From NCBI RefSeq assembly GCF_000215705.1, contig NC_015677.1, positions 310,001 to 374,000 of the forward strand: 64,000 bases of DNA. Reading direction: 5' to 3'. Below are positions 1 through 8,341 of the stretch, in pieces. Source of the stretch: Ramlibacter tataouinensis TTB310. Lineage in GTDB: Bacteria > Pseudomonadota > Gammaproteobacteria > Burkholderiales > Burkholderiaceae_C. Below the pieces are notes generated by a model, which was not told the origin of the DNA, made no database searches, and saw only the letters and a list, made by a program, of their open reading frames with translations. Numbering within the stretch: position 1 is the stretch's first letter; each line of letters starts with the position of its first letter. The translations under genes and the position numbers were made by a program.

Positions 1-932
1 TGGGCGCCCAGCTGCTGTGGGACCACTGGGGCCGGCGCTGGCCGGAGCAGCTGCAGGCCCTGCCGGCGCAGCGCGCCATCCTGGAGCGGGTGGCCGAGTA
101 CACGACCGGCACGCCGGCGCGCCGGCGTGCCGGCTGGCGCCGTGCCTGGCTGGGCCTGGGGTCGCGCGTGCTCCACGCCGGCCACGAACTGCAGCTGTTC
201 GTGCGGCTGATCGGCCAGCTGGCGCTCAACCTGGGCCAGCTGCTGCGCGCGCCGCACCTGGGCCCCTGGCGTGATTTCTCCGGCCACCTGTACCGCATCG
301 GCGCCACGGCCCTGCCGATCACGGCCCTGGTCGGCTTCCTGATCGGCGTGGTGCTGGCGTACCTGACCTCGCAGCAGCTGCGCGCCTTTGGCGCCGACGC
401 CTTCATCGTCAACATCCTGGGCATCGCCCTGATCCGCGAGCTAGGGCCCATGCTGGCGGCCATCCTGATCGCGGGGCGCTCCGGCTCGGCCATCACCGCG
501 CAGATCGGCGTGATGCGGGTGACCGACGAGCTGGACGCGATGAGCGTGATGGGCATCTCGCACAGCTTCCGCCTGGTGCTGCCGCGTGCGCTCGCCCTGG
601 CCATCGCCATGCCTCTGATCAGCACCTGGACCACGTTGTGCTCGCTGGCCGGCGGCCTGCTGGCGGCCTACGTCGCGCTGGGCATCACGCCCACCTTCTT
701 CCTGAACGCGCTGCCCGAGGCCGTGTCCCTGGGCAACCTGGTGCTGGCGGTGGGCAAGTCGGTGGTGTTCGGCCTGCTGATCGCGCTGGTGGGCTGCCAC
801 TTCGGCCTGCGCGTGGAGCCCAACACCCAGAGCCTGGGCCAGGGCACCACGGCCTCGGTGGTCACGGCCATCACGGTGGTGATCCTGGTCGATGCCCTGT
901 TCGCCATCGTGTTCCAGGAGGTGGGGCTGTGA
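1..932 (+). CDS. MlaE-family ABC transporter permease (5' end cut by window)
   Basis: Permease subunit of an Mla/Ttg2-type ABC system that moves phospholipids or other hydrophobic compounds across the cell envelope. The frame is open from base 3 with no start in the window; a GTG at 90 is available, but the residues before it (GAQLLWDHWGRRW...) look like the N-terminal soluble region of Burkholderiales MlaE proteins, so the gene is judged truncated. The visible part holds several membrane helices and the family core RELGPMLAAILIAGRSGSAITAQIG, given here only as a recognised block (RELGPML, then AGRSGSA). Its stop overlaps the ATPase start by 4 bp, so the two are translationally coupled. Family is clear; substrate is unknown. 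Confidence 0.9.
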   Translation, partial: GAQLLWDHWGRRWPEQLQALPAQRAILERVAEYTTGTPARRRAGWRRAWLGLGSRVLHAGHELQLFVRLIGQLALNLGQLLRAPHLGPWRDFSGHLYRIGATALPITALVGFLIGVVLAYLTSQQLRAFGADAFIVNILGIALIRELGPMLAAILIAGRSGSAITAQIGVMRVTDELDAMSVMGISHSFRLVLPRALALAIAMPLISTWTTLCSLAGGLLAAYVALGITPTFFLNALPEAVSLGNLVLAVGKSVVFGLLIALVGCHFGLRVEPNTQSLGQGTTASVVTAITVVILVDALFAIVFQEVGL

Positions 933-1729
933 CGGCCGGCGGCGCCGCGGCCGTGATCGAGATCCGCAAGCTGTGGAGCGTGTTCCACGCGCCCGGCCGC
1001 CGCTTCGTCATCCACAAGGACCTGGACCTCACGGTGCGAGCGGGCGAGGTGGTGTCCATCGTCGGCGGCTCGGGCACCGGCAAGACCGTGCTGCTGCGGC
1101 AGATCCTGGGGCTGGAGCAGCCCGAGCGCGGCGAGATCCGGGTGCTGGGCGAGCCGGTGGGGCGCACCGCGCGGCGCGGCGCGGCCAGCCGCATCGGCAT
1201 GCTGTTCCAGCACGGCGCCCTGTTCTCCGCCTTCAGCGTGCTGGAGAACATCGCCTTCCCGCTGCGCGAGCTCAAGACCCTGCCGCCCAAGCTGGTGCGC
1301 GATGCCGCCATGGTGAAGCTGCGCATGGTGGGCCTCAAACCCGAGGACGCCGACAAGATGCCGGCCGACCTGTCCGGCGGCATGATCAAGCGCGTGGCGC
1401 TGGCGCGGGCGCTGATCATGGACCCGCCGCTGCTGCTGCTGGACGAGCCCACCGCCGGCCTGGACCCGGACAGCTCCGACGGCTTCGTGCGCCTGCTGCG
1501 CTCGCTGCACCGCGACCTGGGCCTGACGGTGGTGATGGTCACGCACGACCTGGACACGCTGTACGAGCTGTCCACCCGTATCGCGGTGCTGGCCGAGCAG
1601 CGCGTCATCGTCACCGGCCCGCCCAGGGAGGTGATCGCCTTCCAGCATCCCTTCGTGCACGACTTCTTCCTGGGCGAGCGCGGCCAGCGGGCCATGGAGC
1701 TGCTGCGCGAGTACCCGTTCACCATCTGA
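929..1729 (+). CDS. MlaF-type ABC transporter ATPase
   Basis: ATP-binding subunit (266 aa) that drives the adjacent permease. Walker A GGSGTGKT is at residues 46-53, the ABC signature LSGGM at 148-152 and Walker B LLLLDE at 168-173, all intact. The GTG start at 929 is chosen because it sits in a GTGA overlap with the permease stop and gives the usual length for MlaF/Ttg2A proteins; a second GTG lies eight codons later. Another long open frame starts far upstream at 638 but runs through the permease gene and is not a plausible start. Second gene of the lipid transport operon. Which lipid is carried cannot be told from sequence. Confidence 0.93.
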   Translation: MTAGGAAAVIEIRKLWSVFHAPGRRFVIHKDLDLTVRAGEVVSIVGGSGTGKTVLLRQILGLEQPERGEIRVLGEPVGRTARRGAASRIGMLFQHGALFSAFSVLENIAFPLRELKTLPPKLVRDAAMVKLRMVGLKPEDADKMPADLSGGMIKRVALARALIMDPPLLLLDEPTAGLDPDSSDGFVRLLRSLHRDLGLTVVMVTHDLDTLYELSTRIAVLAEQRVIVTGPPREVIAFQHPFVHDFFLGERGQRAMELLREYPFTI

Positions 1730-1755
1730 CCAAGAGAGAAAAGAAAGGCAAGCGC

Positions 1756-2733
1756 ATGGAAAACAAGGCCCACGCCCTGGCTGCCGGCGTCTTCGTCGTC
1801 CTGGTCGCCGCACTGCTGCTAGTGCTGGCGGCCTGGCTCACGCGCGACACCGGCGAGCGCGACATCTACGAGATCTCCACGCGCGAGACCGTCACCGGCC
1901 TGCAGGAGCAGGCGCCGGTGCGTTACCGCGGCGTGGACGTCGGCAAGGTCGAATCCATAGGCTTCGATCCGCAGGCCCAGGGCAGCGTGCTGGTGCGCCT
2001 GTCGGTGGACAGCCAGGCGCCGGTCACGCGCAACACCTTCGCCACGCTCAGCTTCCAGGGCGTCACCGGCCTGGCCTTCGTGCAGTTGGACGACAACGGC
2101 CAGCCGGCGCCGCGCCTGGTGCGCGACGACGGCGAGCCGCCGCGCATCCCGCTCAAGCCGGGGCTGCTCGCCTCGCTGGCCGAGCGCGGCGAGGTCATCC
2201 TGGAGCAGGTGGAGCAGATCACCAGCCGGCTCAACAACGTGCTGGCGGACCCGAACCAGAAGCGCCTGACCGGCGCGCTGGACAACGTGGGTCGCGCGGC
2301 GGCCGACATCAGCACCCTGTCGGGCACCCTGACCACCGTGCTGAACGCGCAGCTGGGCCCCGACCGCGTGAGCATCCCGGATTTCGTCAAGGATGCCGAT
2401 GCGGCGGTGCGCTCGCTGCGCGAGACCTCGGACGAGGCGCGCGGTGCCCTGGCCGAGGTCGGCCGCACCGCGCAGCGGCTGAACGCGCCCAATGGCCCCG
2501 TCGAGCGGCTGGCCGAGGGCACGGCGGCGCTGGCGCAGGCGGCCGAGTCGTTCAGCAGCTCGACGCTGCCGCGCATCAACCGGGCCACCGAGGACACCTC
2601 GCGCGCGGTGCGCCAGCTCTCGCGCACGGTCACCGGCATCAATGACAACCCGCAGTCCCTGATCTTCGGTGCCGGGGCCGTGGAACCGGGGCCGGGCGAG
2701 CAAGGCTTCGACCCCCGGGAGGCCGGCCGATGA
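1756..2733 (+). CDS. MCE-domain (MlaD-like) substrate-binding protein
   Basis: 325-aa protein with one N-terminal membrane anchor (about residues 7-28) and a following MCE domain (about residues 38-115, with the stretch VRYRGVDVGKVESIGF typical of the fold). The rest is a long, mostly helical Ala/Thr-rich region, as in MCE proteins whose helices form a periplasmic channel or connector. It would bind lipid in the periplasm and work with the permease and ATPase upstream. ATG at 1756 follows a purine-rich ribosome site (AGAAAGG) by a short spacing. The end overlaps the lipoprotein start by 4 bp (ATGA). Confidence 0.92.
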   Translation: MENKAHALAAGVFVVLVAALLLVLAAWLTRDTGERDIYEISTRETVTGLQEQAPVRYRGVDVGKVESIGFDPQAQGSVLVRLSVDSQAPVTRNTFATLSFQGVTGLAFVQLDDNGQPAPRLVRDDGEPPRIPLKPGLLASLAERGEVILEQVEQITSRLNNVLADPNQKRLTGALDNVGRAAADISTLSGTLTTVLNAQLGPDRVSIPDFVKDADAAVRSLRETSDEARGALAEVGRTAQRLNAPNGPVERLAEGTAALAQAAESFSSSTLPRINRATEDTSRAVRQLSRTVTGINDNPQSLIFGAGAVEPGPGEQGFDPREAGR

Positions 2734-3431
2734 AGAGGGCCCTTCGGCAACATGCCGGCGGCGGCCGCGCCTGGACACGGGCCCTGCCGCGCTGGGCCGC
2801 GCCCGGCCTGCTGGCCGCGCTGCTGGCCGCCTGCGGCACCTTCGTCGACCGGCCGCAGCGCCCGACGCTGTACGACTTCGGTCCGCTGGCGCTGGCCACG
2901 GCGCCAGCGGCCGGTCCGGCCCAGCCGCCGCTGGTGCTGCCCGAGGTCGAGGCCGGCGCCGCGCTGGACGGCTCGGCGGTGCTGTATCGCCTGGGCTATG
3001 CCGACGCCCACCAGCTGCGGCCCTATGCCCAGTCGCGGTGGAGCGCGCCCCCGGCCCAGCTGATCCGCCAGCGCCTGCGCGAGCACCTGGGCCGCCAGAT
3101 GGTGGTGCTGAACCTGGGCGAAGCCGCGCTGGGCCGGGACGGCAACGCGCGGCCGCGGGTGCTGCGCCTGGAGCTGGAGGAGTTCGCGCAGCACTTCCAG
3201 AGCGAGAGCGCCAGCGCCGGCGTGCTGCGGCTGCGCGCCACGCTGTCGCGCAACACGCCGGAGGGCGAGCGCCTGCTGGCGCAGCGCAGCTTCTCCGTCG
3301 CGCGGCCCGCGCCCACGCCGGACGCGCCGGGCGGCGTGCAGGCGCTGGCCGATGCGGTCGACACCCTGGCCGGCGAGATCGCGCGCTGGCTGGGCCAGGT
3401 CGCGCCGGCGGCGCCGGCTCCCGCGGGCTGA
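2730..3431 (+). CDS. PqiC-like ABC-transport auxiliary lipoprotein
   Basis: 233-aa outer-membrane lipoprotein candidate. A basic N-terminus, hydrophobic helix and lipobox LLAAC put the acylated cysteine at residue 35. The mature part resembles the ABC-type transport auxiliary lipoprotein family (PqiC type), which partners MCE proteins: early TLYDFGPL, then AVLYRLGYADAHQLRPYAQSRW, and a C-terminal helix near residues 200-225. It overlaps the MCE gene by 4 bp and completes a permease-ATPase-MCE-lipoprotein operon. It is likely to tether or dock the periplasmic MCE component at the outer membrane; this role is inferred from the family. Confidence 0.87.
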   Translation: MKRALRQHAGGGRAWTRALPRWAAPGLLAALLAACGTFVDRPQRPTLYDFGPLALATAPAAGPAQPPLVLPEVEAGAALDGSAVLYRLGYADAHQLRPYAQSRWSAPPAQLIRQRLREHLGRQMVVLNLGEAALGRDGNARPRVLRLELEEFAQHFQSESASAGVLRLRATLSRNTPEGERLLAQRSFSVARPAPTPDAPGGVQALADAVDTLAGEIARWLGQVAPAAPAPAG

Positions 3432-3449
3432 GGGCGGAAAGGCCGTCAC

Positions 3450-4097
3450 ATGCCCCGGGACACGCCGCCGCCCGCCGCACCGACCGACGCCCCAACCGCC
3501 GAGGCCGCGGCCCTGGTCACCGCCGCGGGACCGGCGCGTTCGGCCGAGGCCCTGATGCGCGAGGCCGGCCTGGAGCTGCTGGGCCCCTGCCAGCAGCTGT
3601 CGCGCTGGCCCGGCCTGATGGAGCAGTCGCCGCTGCTGCAGGATTTCACCGCCGCCGAGGCCGATATCCTGGGCCAGGCCATGCTGCGGGTGCGCGCGCG
3701 CCCCGGCCAGCGGCTGATCGCCGAGGACCACCCCAGCGACTGGATGATGCTGCTGCTGGCCGGCACGGTGGACATCGGCAAGCGCAAGCTGGGGCTGGAG
3801 GCCGACCATCCGCAGGCCGGCGAGGTCACCCGCCTGGCGGTGCTGCGGCCGGGGGCCCTGCTGGGCGAGATGTCGATGCTGGATGGCGAGCCGCGTTATG
3901 CCAGCTGCTGGGCGCTCAGCGAGGTGGAGGCGGCGGTGATGACGCGGGCCGACGTCGCCGGCCTGATCACGCGGCATCCCGGCGTCGGCGCCAAGCTGCT
4001 GGTGAAGATCACGCAGCTGCTGGCGCAGCGGCTGCGCAACACCAGCAACCAGCTGGTGCGTGTCCTGCAGTCGGGCGCACCGCCGCAGCCGCGCTGA
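3450..4097 (+). CDS. Cyclic nucleotide-binding domain protein
   Basis: 215-aa soluble protein with one cyclic nucleotide-binding beta-roll at about residues 60-190 (phosphate-binding-cassette-like GALLGEMSMLDGEPRYA). There is no recognisable C-terminal helix-turn-helix, so it is probably not a Crp-type DNA-binding regulator but a sensor module acting by protein contact. The first 35 residues are Pro/Ala-rich and low complexity. It starts 18 bp after the lipoprotein gene with a GGAAAGG ribosome site, so it may be cotranscribed with the lipid transporter. Whether it binds cAMP or cGMP is not decidable here. Confidence 0.85.
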   Translation: MPRDTPPPAAPTDAPTAEAAALVTAAGPARSAEALMREAGLELLGPCQQLSRWPGLMEQSPLLQDFTAAEADILGQAMLRVRARPGQRLIAEDHPSDWMMLLLAGTVDIGKRKLGLEADHPQAGEVTRLAVLRPGALLGEMSMLDGEPRYASCWALSEVEAAVMTRADVAGLITRHPGVGAKLLVKITQLLAQRLRNTSNQLVRVLQSGAPPQPR

Positions 4098-4230
4098 GCC
4101 GCCGGCGGCCCCTCCCGTGCCGCGGCCGGCGCTGCGGATACTTCCACTTCACGTGGGGCGCGCGCTGCAGTACAACGGCTGCAAAGAAGGCCGGCGCCGT
4201 GCCGGCGCTTGCCGAGAGAAGGGATTTGCG

Positions 4231-4671
4231 ATGGATGGAGCTGAGCGCGACCGGCGGCACCGGGCCCGCCTGGAGCGGATCAACCATGTGCAGCTGGTCG
4301 TCGGACGCGGCGACCGCCTGCGCATCGACCACGAGGGCACGCTGATGGAACGCGCGCGCATGATGGTGGAGGAGATCAGCGCGCACCAGGCCACCGAGCG
4401 GGGCCTGCTGGCCTTCGAGCGCCTGCTGCGCCTGGCCGAGGAGGGCCAGGCCCGCCAGGCACGGGAGATCGGCGAGTTCATCGCGGCGGTCTGGAACAAC
4501 AAGCCGCTGCCGCTGGTCACGCTGCGCGGCCTGGAGCCGGCCGTCGGCGACGACATGCTCGCCGTGCTCGACGCCTTCCGCTACGCCCGGCTGAACCTGG
4601 CCGAGCAGGTCGAGGGCGGCCCCGCGCGGGTATGCCGCTTCCTGGACAGGCGCGGCCTGGCCCGCGCCTGA
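4231..4671 (+). CDS. Conserved hypothetical protein, DUF7673-like
   Basis: 146-aa soluble helical protein. The middle and C-terminal parts (AFERLLRLAEEG..., FIAAVWNN..., GDDMLAVLDAF) resemble from memory the DUF7673 family, small proteins often seen on plasmids and integrative elements; this match is a recollection and is the weak point of the call. ATG at 4231 is chosen because it follows a GAGAGAAGGG ribosome site, while the frame upstream to 4060 has no such support. It stands alone between a plus-strand operon and a convergent minus-strand gene. No function is proposed. Confidence 0.7.
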   Translation: MDGAERDRRHRARLERINHVQLVVGRGDRLRIDHEGTLMERARMMVEEISAHQATERGLLAFERLLRLAEEGQARQAREIGEFIAAVWNNKPLPLVTLRGLEPAVGDDMLAVLDAFRYARLNLAEQVEGGPARVCRFLDRRGLARA

Positions 4672-4702
4672 TGCGGCGGGAGCCGGGTCCGCCGGCGGCG
4701 GG

Positions 4703-6904
4703 TCAGTGCGCTTCCTCCATGCGCACCTCGTCCTCGCGCGGCTGCACCGCCTCCTCGCCCGCCACACGCGCCAGCCGCGACTCGCGCACGAAGCGCTCCA
4801 GCGTGGTTTCGCCGGGCGGCAGGTAGGAGGTCGGCCGCCCGGCGGCCCCGGCGTCGGCCGGCGGCAGCGGCTCGCCGTGCGCGGTGACCTGGCCGGCGTC
4901 GCGGTCGGCGGTCAGCGCCAGCTGGCGGGCGAAGTCGGCCTCGGTCCAGCTCTCCAGCGGCACGAAATGCGCCTCGCCGTCCATGCCGTCCAGCAGCAGG
5001 TCCAGCACGCCGTCCAACAGGTCGGGGCCGTACACCGCGGTCCAGGGATGGCCGGCATCCGCCGCCACGGCCTGCCCGGCGTCCAGCGCGTCGAGCAGCC
5101 GCACGGCGCGCGCGCTGCGGTCCCATGGCAGGTACACCGGGCCGGTGCGGGCCACCAGCACGCCGCTGGGCAGCGGCGCAGGCGCCGCGCCGCCCACCGC
5201 CGTGACGAACAGCGCGCAGGGCACCCCCAGCTCGGCGCACTGCCGCGCCAGGGCCGGCAGGCGGCCGCTGGCGGGCTCGGGCACCGTGGTCAGCGGCCGG
5301 GTCACGTGGTCGCGGTCCCGGGCGTCCAGCACCGCCCAGGGCCTGCAGGCACGCAACTGCGCCAGGGCGCTGCCGGCGCCGGCCAGCACATGGCGCAGGC
5401 CGCGCACCTCGCATGCGCGCTGCGCCAGGTGGGTCAGCGGGCCATCGTCGCCGACGATCAGCAGCGGGGCGCCGTCGTCGCAGGCGGCCGGTCCGCCGCT
5501 GTGTCCGGCCACGGGGACGTGGGCCTGGCCCGCCGGCGCATCGATGAAGCGCGATTCGCGGCGCCACCAGCCGGGCGCCTCCAGGCCCGGCGCCTGCGCC
5601 GGCCGGCCCTGGGCCAGGTCGCGCAGCACGCGCGCCAGCAGCGTGGGCCGCGGGCGGCCCGAGCGCACGTCGAACACGCCGGGCTCGTAGTGGCCGGCAT
5701 GGCGCGTGACCATCCGGTTCCAGTCATAGGACCCGAGCAGCGACCAGGCCGTGACGGCGCGCAGGTCCATGCCTTCGCGCCGCAGCTGCTGCGCGCCTTC
5801 CCACACCTCCACGAACCAGCGCACCTGCTCTTCGCGGGTGGCCCCGTTGTGGCATTCGGTCACGGCCAGCGGCAGGCGGTAGCGCTCCCAGGCCTGGCGC
5901 AGCAGCTGCGGCAGGCCCAGCACGCCGGGGCGGTGGTTGCGGATGGCGTCCACGTCCACGTAGGGGATGCCGGCGCAGTCGCCCAGCTCGCGGTCGGCGA
6001 TGGCGCGGTGCGGGTGGCGCTCGACGCGGTGGTCCAGCAGCCGCTCGCTGGACAGGTAGTGGTTGATGCCCACCACGTCGGGCGGGCAGGGGTCGTCCGC
6101 GATGGCGCGCAGCCGCTCCTCCAGCCCGAAGGCGCACAGCCGCTCCCACAGGGCGTGGCCCGGCACCACCTTGCCGCACAGCAGGTCCCAGCCCATCCAG
6201 CGGCGCTCGTTCTGGTGGTCGGCCTCGCATTGCAGCGGCGGCGTGGCGTGGCAGAAGCCCAGGTCGTCGGTCTGCACCAGGCGGGCCTGCGGGTTGACCG
6301 CGCGGATCTCGCGCATGGCCAGCCGGGTGGCATCGATCTCATTGAGCAGGGCCCGCCAGAACAGGCCTTCGTCGGTGGTGTGCGGGTACCAGTAGCCGTA
6401 CAGGGCGGAAAAGCGCGCGGTGGTCAGCGGCTCGTTCACCGGCGTCCAGTCGCGCACCCAGGGGTAGCGCCGCGCCACGGCGGCGGCGTGGCGCGCCAGT
6501 CCCGCCGCGAAGTTGTCCATGACCAGGCTGGTGTAGGCCGGGCCGCTGCCGTGGTGGCACAGCGTCACGATGGGGTTCAGGCCCAGGCGGGCCATCTCGG
6601 GCAGGCGCTCGTCGGTCCAGCGGAAGTCGATCTCGTCGGGGCTGCGCGGCGACATGCGTTCCCACAGGGCGGGGTAGCGCAGCGACCGCATGCCCAGCCC
6701 GGCGAACAGGGCCAGGTCGTCCAGCCGATGCTCGTGGCCGCTGCGGGGCGTCTGGTCGAACCAGCGGTCGCCCACCCGGTTGACGGTGCATTCGTAGCCG
6801 CCCCAGAGTTCCAGGGCGGCGGGGTCATGGTCGGTGGAAGCAGGAGACGATGAAAGGGAAGGGGACGAGGGGAGAGCGGGGGTCAGATCGTTGTACGAAG
6901 TCAT
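4703..6904 (-). CDS. GH1-like glycosidase fused to a Rossmann-type sugar-nucleotide domain
   Basis: 733-aa two-domain protein. Residues about 30-450 match glycoside hydrolase family 1: acid/base Glu158 in WTPVNEPL and nucleophile Glu350 in VTECHNG are both present, and VGINHY at about 278-283 is typical. Residues about 490-690 look like a degenerate RmlD/dTDP-4-dehydrorhamnose reductase-like Rossmann domain (LLIVGDDGPL start). There is no signal peptide, so it is cytoplasmic. ATG at 6904 follows AAGGA by a good spacing; ATG 6913 would sit too close to it. The nearest upstream genes on the strand are a MaoC/SDR pair, 140 bp away. The substrate is unknown. Fused forms are known in some proteobacteria and rhizobia, though poorly studied. 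Confidence 0.85.
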   Translation of the reverse strand: MTSYNDLTPALPSSPSLSSSPASTDHDPAALELWGGYECTVNRVGDRWFDQTPRSGHEHRLDDLALFAGLGMRSLRYPALWERMSPRSPDEIDFRWTDERLPEMARLGLNPIVTLCHHGSGPAYTSLVMDNFAAGLARHAAAVARRYPWVRDWTPVNEPLTTARFSALYGYWYPHTTDEGLFWRALLNEIDATRLAMREIRAVNPQARLVQTDDLGFCHATPPLQCEADHQNERRWMGWDLLCGKVVPGHALWERLCAFGLEERLRAIADDPCPPDVVGINHYLSSERLLDHRVERHPHRAIADRELGDCAGIPYVDVDAIRNHRPGVLGLPQLLRQAWERYRLPLAVTECHNGATREEQVRWFVEVWEGAQQLRREGMDLRAVTAWSLLGSYDWNRMVTRHAGHYEPGVFDVRSGRPRPTLLARVLRDLAQGRPAQAPGLEAPGWWRRESRFIDAPAGQAHVPVAGHSGGPAACDDGAPLLIVGDDGPLTHLAQRACEVRGLRHVLAGAGSALAQLRACRPWAVLDARDRDHVTRPLTTVPEPASGRLPALARQCAELGVPCALFVTAVGGAAPAPLPSGVLVARTGPVYLPWDRSARAVRLLDALDAGQAVAADAGHPWTAVYGPDLLDGVLDLLLDGMDGEAHFVPLESWTEADFARQLALTADRDAGQVTAHGEPLPPADAGAAGRPTSYLPPGETTLERFVRESRLARVAGEEAVQPREDEVRMEEAH

Positions 6905-7044
6905 GGCCCACATCCTTGACAGGGCCCCAGGGTCTATTTGTAGGACGTTATTGACGATGTCCGCGAGGGGCGGGCGCCCCTCCTCGGCCATGTATCGCGC
7001 ACCAGCCCGGCAAGCGCCGGAACTTGTGCAGGCTTGAGGTCCTG

Positions 7045-7512
7045 CTACGGCTGCGGCGGCCGTCGCCGGAACATGCCATGGCCTTCCATGTGCAGCACCT
7101 GCTCGCCGCGCTGGTTGAACATCTCCCACACCGATCGCACCAGGCCGATGTCGGGCCGGCTGGCCGAGGGCCGCGACTCGGTGACGCGGTGCCGCAGCGT
7201 CAGCGTGTCGCCCGGGTAGACGGGCTTCATCCAGCGCAGGTTCTCCAGCCCGGGCGAGCCCATGCTGCTGGAGGTGCGCAGCAGGTTGTCCACCGTCAGC
7301 CGCATCGCCATCGCGCAGGTGTGCCAGCCGCTGGCGCACAGGCCGCCGAAGACCGAGGCCTTGCCGGCGGCTTCATCGAGGTGGAAGGGCTGCGGGTCGA
7401 AGCGCGCTGCGAAGTCCTTGATCTCCTGCGCCGTGGGCGTGACCGAGCCCAGCTCGCGCACCGAGCCGGGCTGCAGGTCCTCCCACCAGGTGGTGACCGC
7501 GGGGCTGTCCAT
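7045..7512 (-). CDS. MaoC-family hot-dog dehydratase
   Basis: 155-aa hot-dog fold enzyme resembling (R)-specific enoyl-CoA hydratases. The hydratase motif is visible as FDPQPFHLDE, giving catalytic Asp39 and His44 at the usual five-residue distance. It should hydrate or dehydrate a 3-hydroxyacyl-CoA-type substrate in the cytoplasm. The start ATG shares one base with the stop of the SDR gene upstream (TGATG), so the two are coupled. Pairing with a ketoacyl reductase-like SDR suggests a short acyl-CoA reduction/dehydration module. The substrate is inferred only at that level. Confidence 0.9.
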   Translation of the reverse strand: MDSPAVTTWWEDLQPGSVRELGSVTPTAQEIKDFAARFDPQPFHLDEAAGKASVFGGLCASGWHTCAMAMRLTVDNLLRTSSSMGSPGLENLRWMKPVYPGDTLTLRHRVTESRPSASRPDIGLVRSVWEMFNQRGEQVLHMEGHGMFRRRPPQP

Positions 7513-8258
7513 CAGCGGCCCCCCGACACGTCGAGCAGGCTCATGGTGGTGTAGCTGGCCGCGGGCGAGAGCAGCCACACGATGGCCTCGGCCACCTCCT
7601 GCGCCGTGCCGCCGCGCTGCATGGGCACCTGGTGGGCCAGCTGCCGCACCCGGTCGGGGATGCCGCCCGAGGCGTGGATCTCGGTCTCGATCAGCCCGGG
7701 CCGCACCGCGTTGACGCGGATGCCGTCGGCGCCCACCTCCTTGGCCAGCCCGATGGTGAAGGCGTCGATCGCGCCCTTGGCGGCCGCATAGTCCAGGTAC
7801 TGGCCGGGCGCGCCCAGCCGGGCCGCGGCGCTGGAGAGGTTGACGATGGCCCCGCCCGCGCCGCCGCGGCGCGTGCTCATGCGCCGCACCGCCTCGCGCG
7901 CGCACAGCAGGCTGCCGATGACGTTGATGTCGAACATGCGCTTCCAGCGCGCCACGCTCATCTCCTCCAGCCGGGCCGTCACGTCGACCACGCCGGCGTT
8001 GTTGACCAGGCCGCTGAGCCGCCCCAGCCGGGCGTCGACCTGCTCGAACATCGCCAGCACCTGGTCCTCCTGCGCCACGTCGGCGCGCACGGTGATCGCG
8101 GTGCCGCCCGCGGCGCCGATCTGCCGCACCACCTCATCGGCGGCCGAGGAGTTGGCGGTGTAGTTCACGGCCACCGCCCAGCCCTGCCGGGCGGCCAGCA
8201 GCGCCGTCGCCGCGCCTATGCCGCGGCTTGCCCCAGTGACCAACAAGACTTTGTCCAT
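7512..8258 (-). CDS. Short-chain dehydrogenase/reductase (SDR)
   Basis: 248-aa classical SDR oxidoreductase. The NAD(P)-binding motif TGASRGIG is at residues 8-15, NNAG at 86-89, the catalytic Ser at 142/143 and YAAAK (Tyr157, Lys161) are intact. The basic residues after the second strand are weak, so cofactor preference is not assigned. ATG 8258 is chosen for the GGAAAGGA site just upstream; the open frame continues 13 codons further without support. First gene of a two-gene minus-strand operon with MaoC, divergent from the isomerase/hydrolase gene across an 83-bp gap. Confidence 0.92.
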   Translation of the reverse strand: MDKVLLVTGASRGIGAATALLAARQGWAVAVNYTANSSAADEVVRQIGAAGGTAITVRADVAQEDQVLAMFEQVDARLGRLSGLVNNAGVVDVTARLEEMSVARWKRMFDINVIGSLLCAREAVRRMSTRRGGAGGAIVNLSSAAARLGAPGQYLDYAAAKGAIDAFTIGLAKEVGADGIRVNAVRPGLIETEIHASGGIPDRVRQLAHQVPMQRGGTAQEVAEAIVWLLSPAASYTTMSLLDVSGGR

Positions 8259-8341
8259 GCCCGTCCTTTCCCTGCGACCTGCGGGTAAGCTTCGCACCCA
8301 TTACAGCAAAGACACCCGCCAGGGTGCACCGGAGACGTACC

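Noticed and set aside
6905..7339. N-terminal extension of the GH1-Rossmann protein
   Set aside because: The frame is open further upstream but crosses the MaoC gene; AAGGA before ATG 6904 marks the real start.
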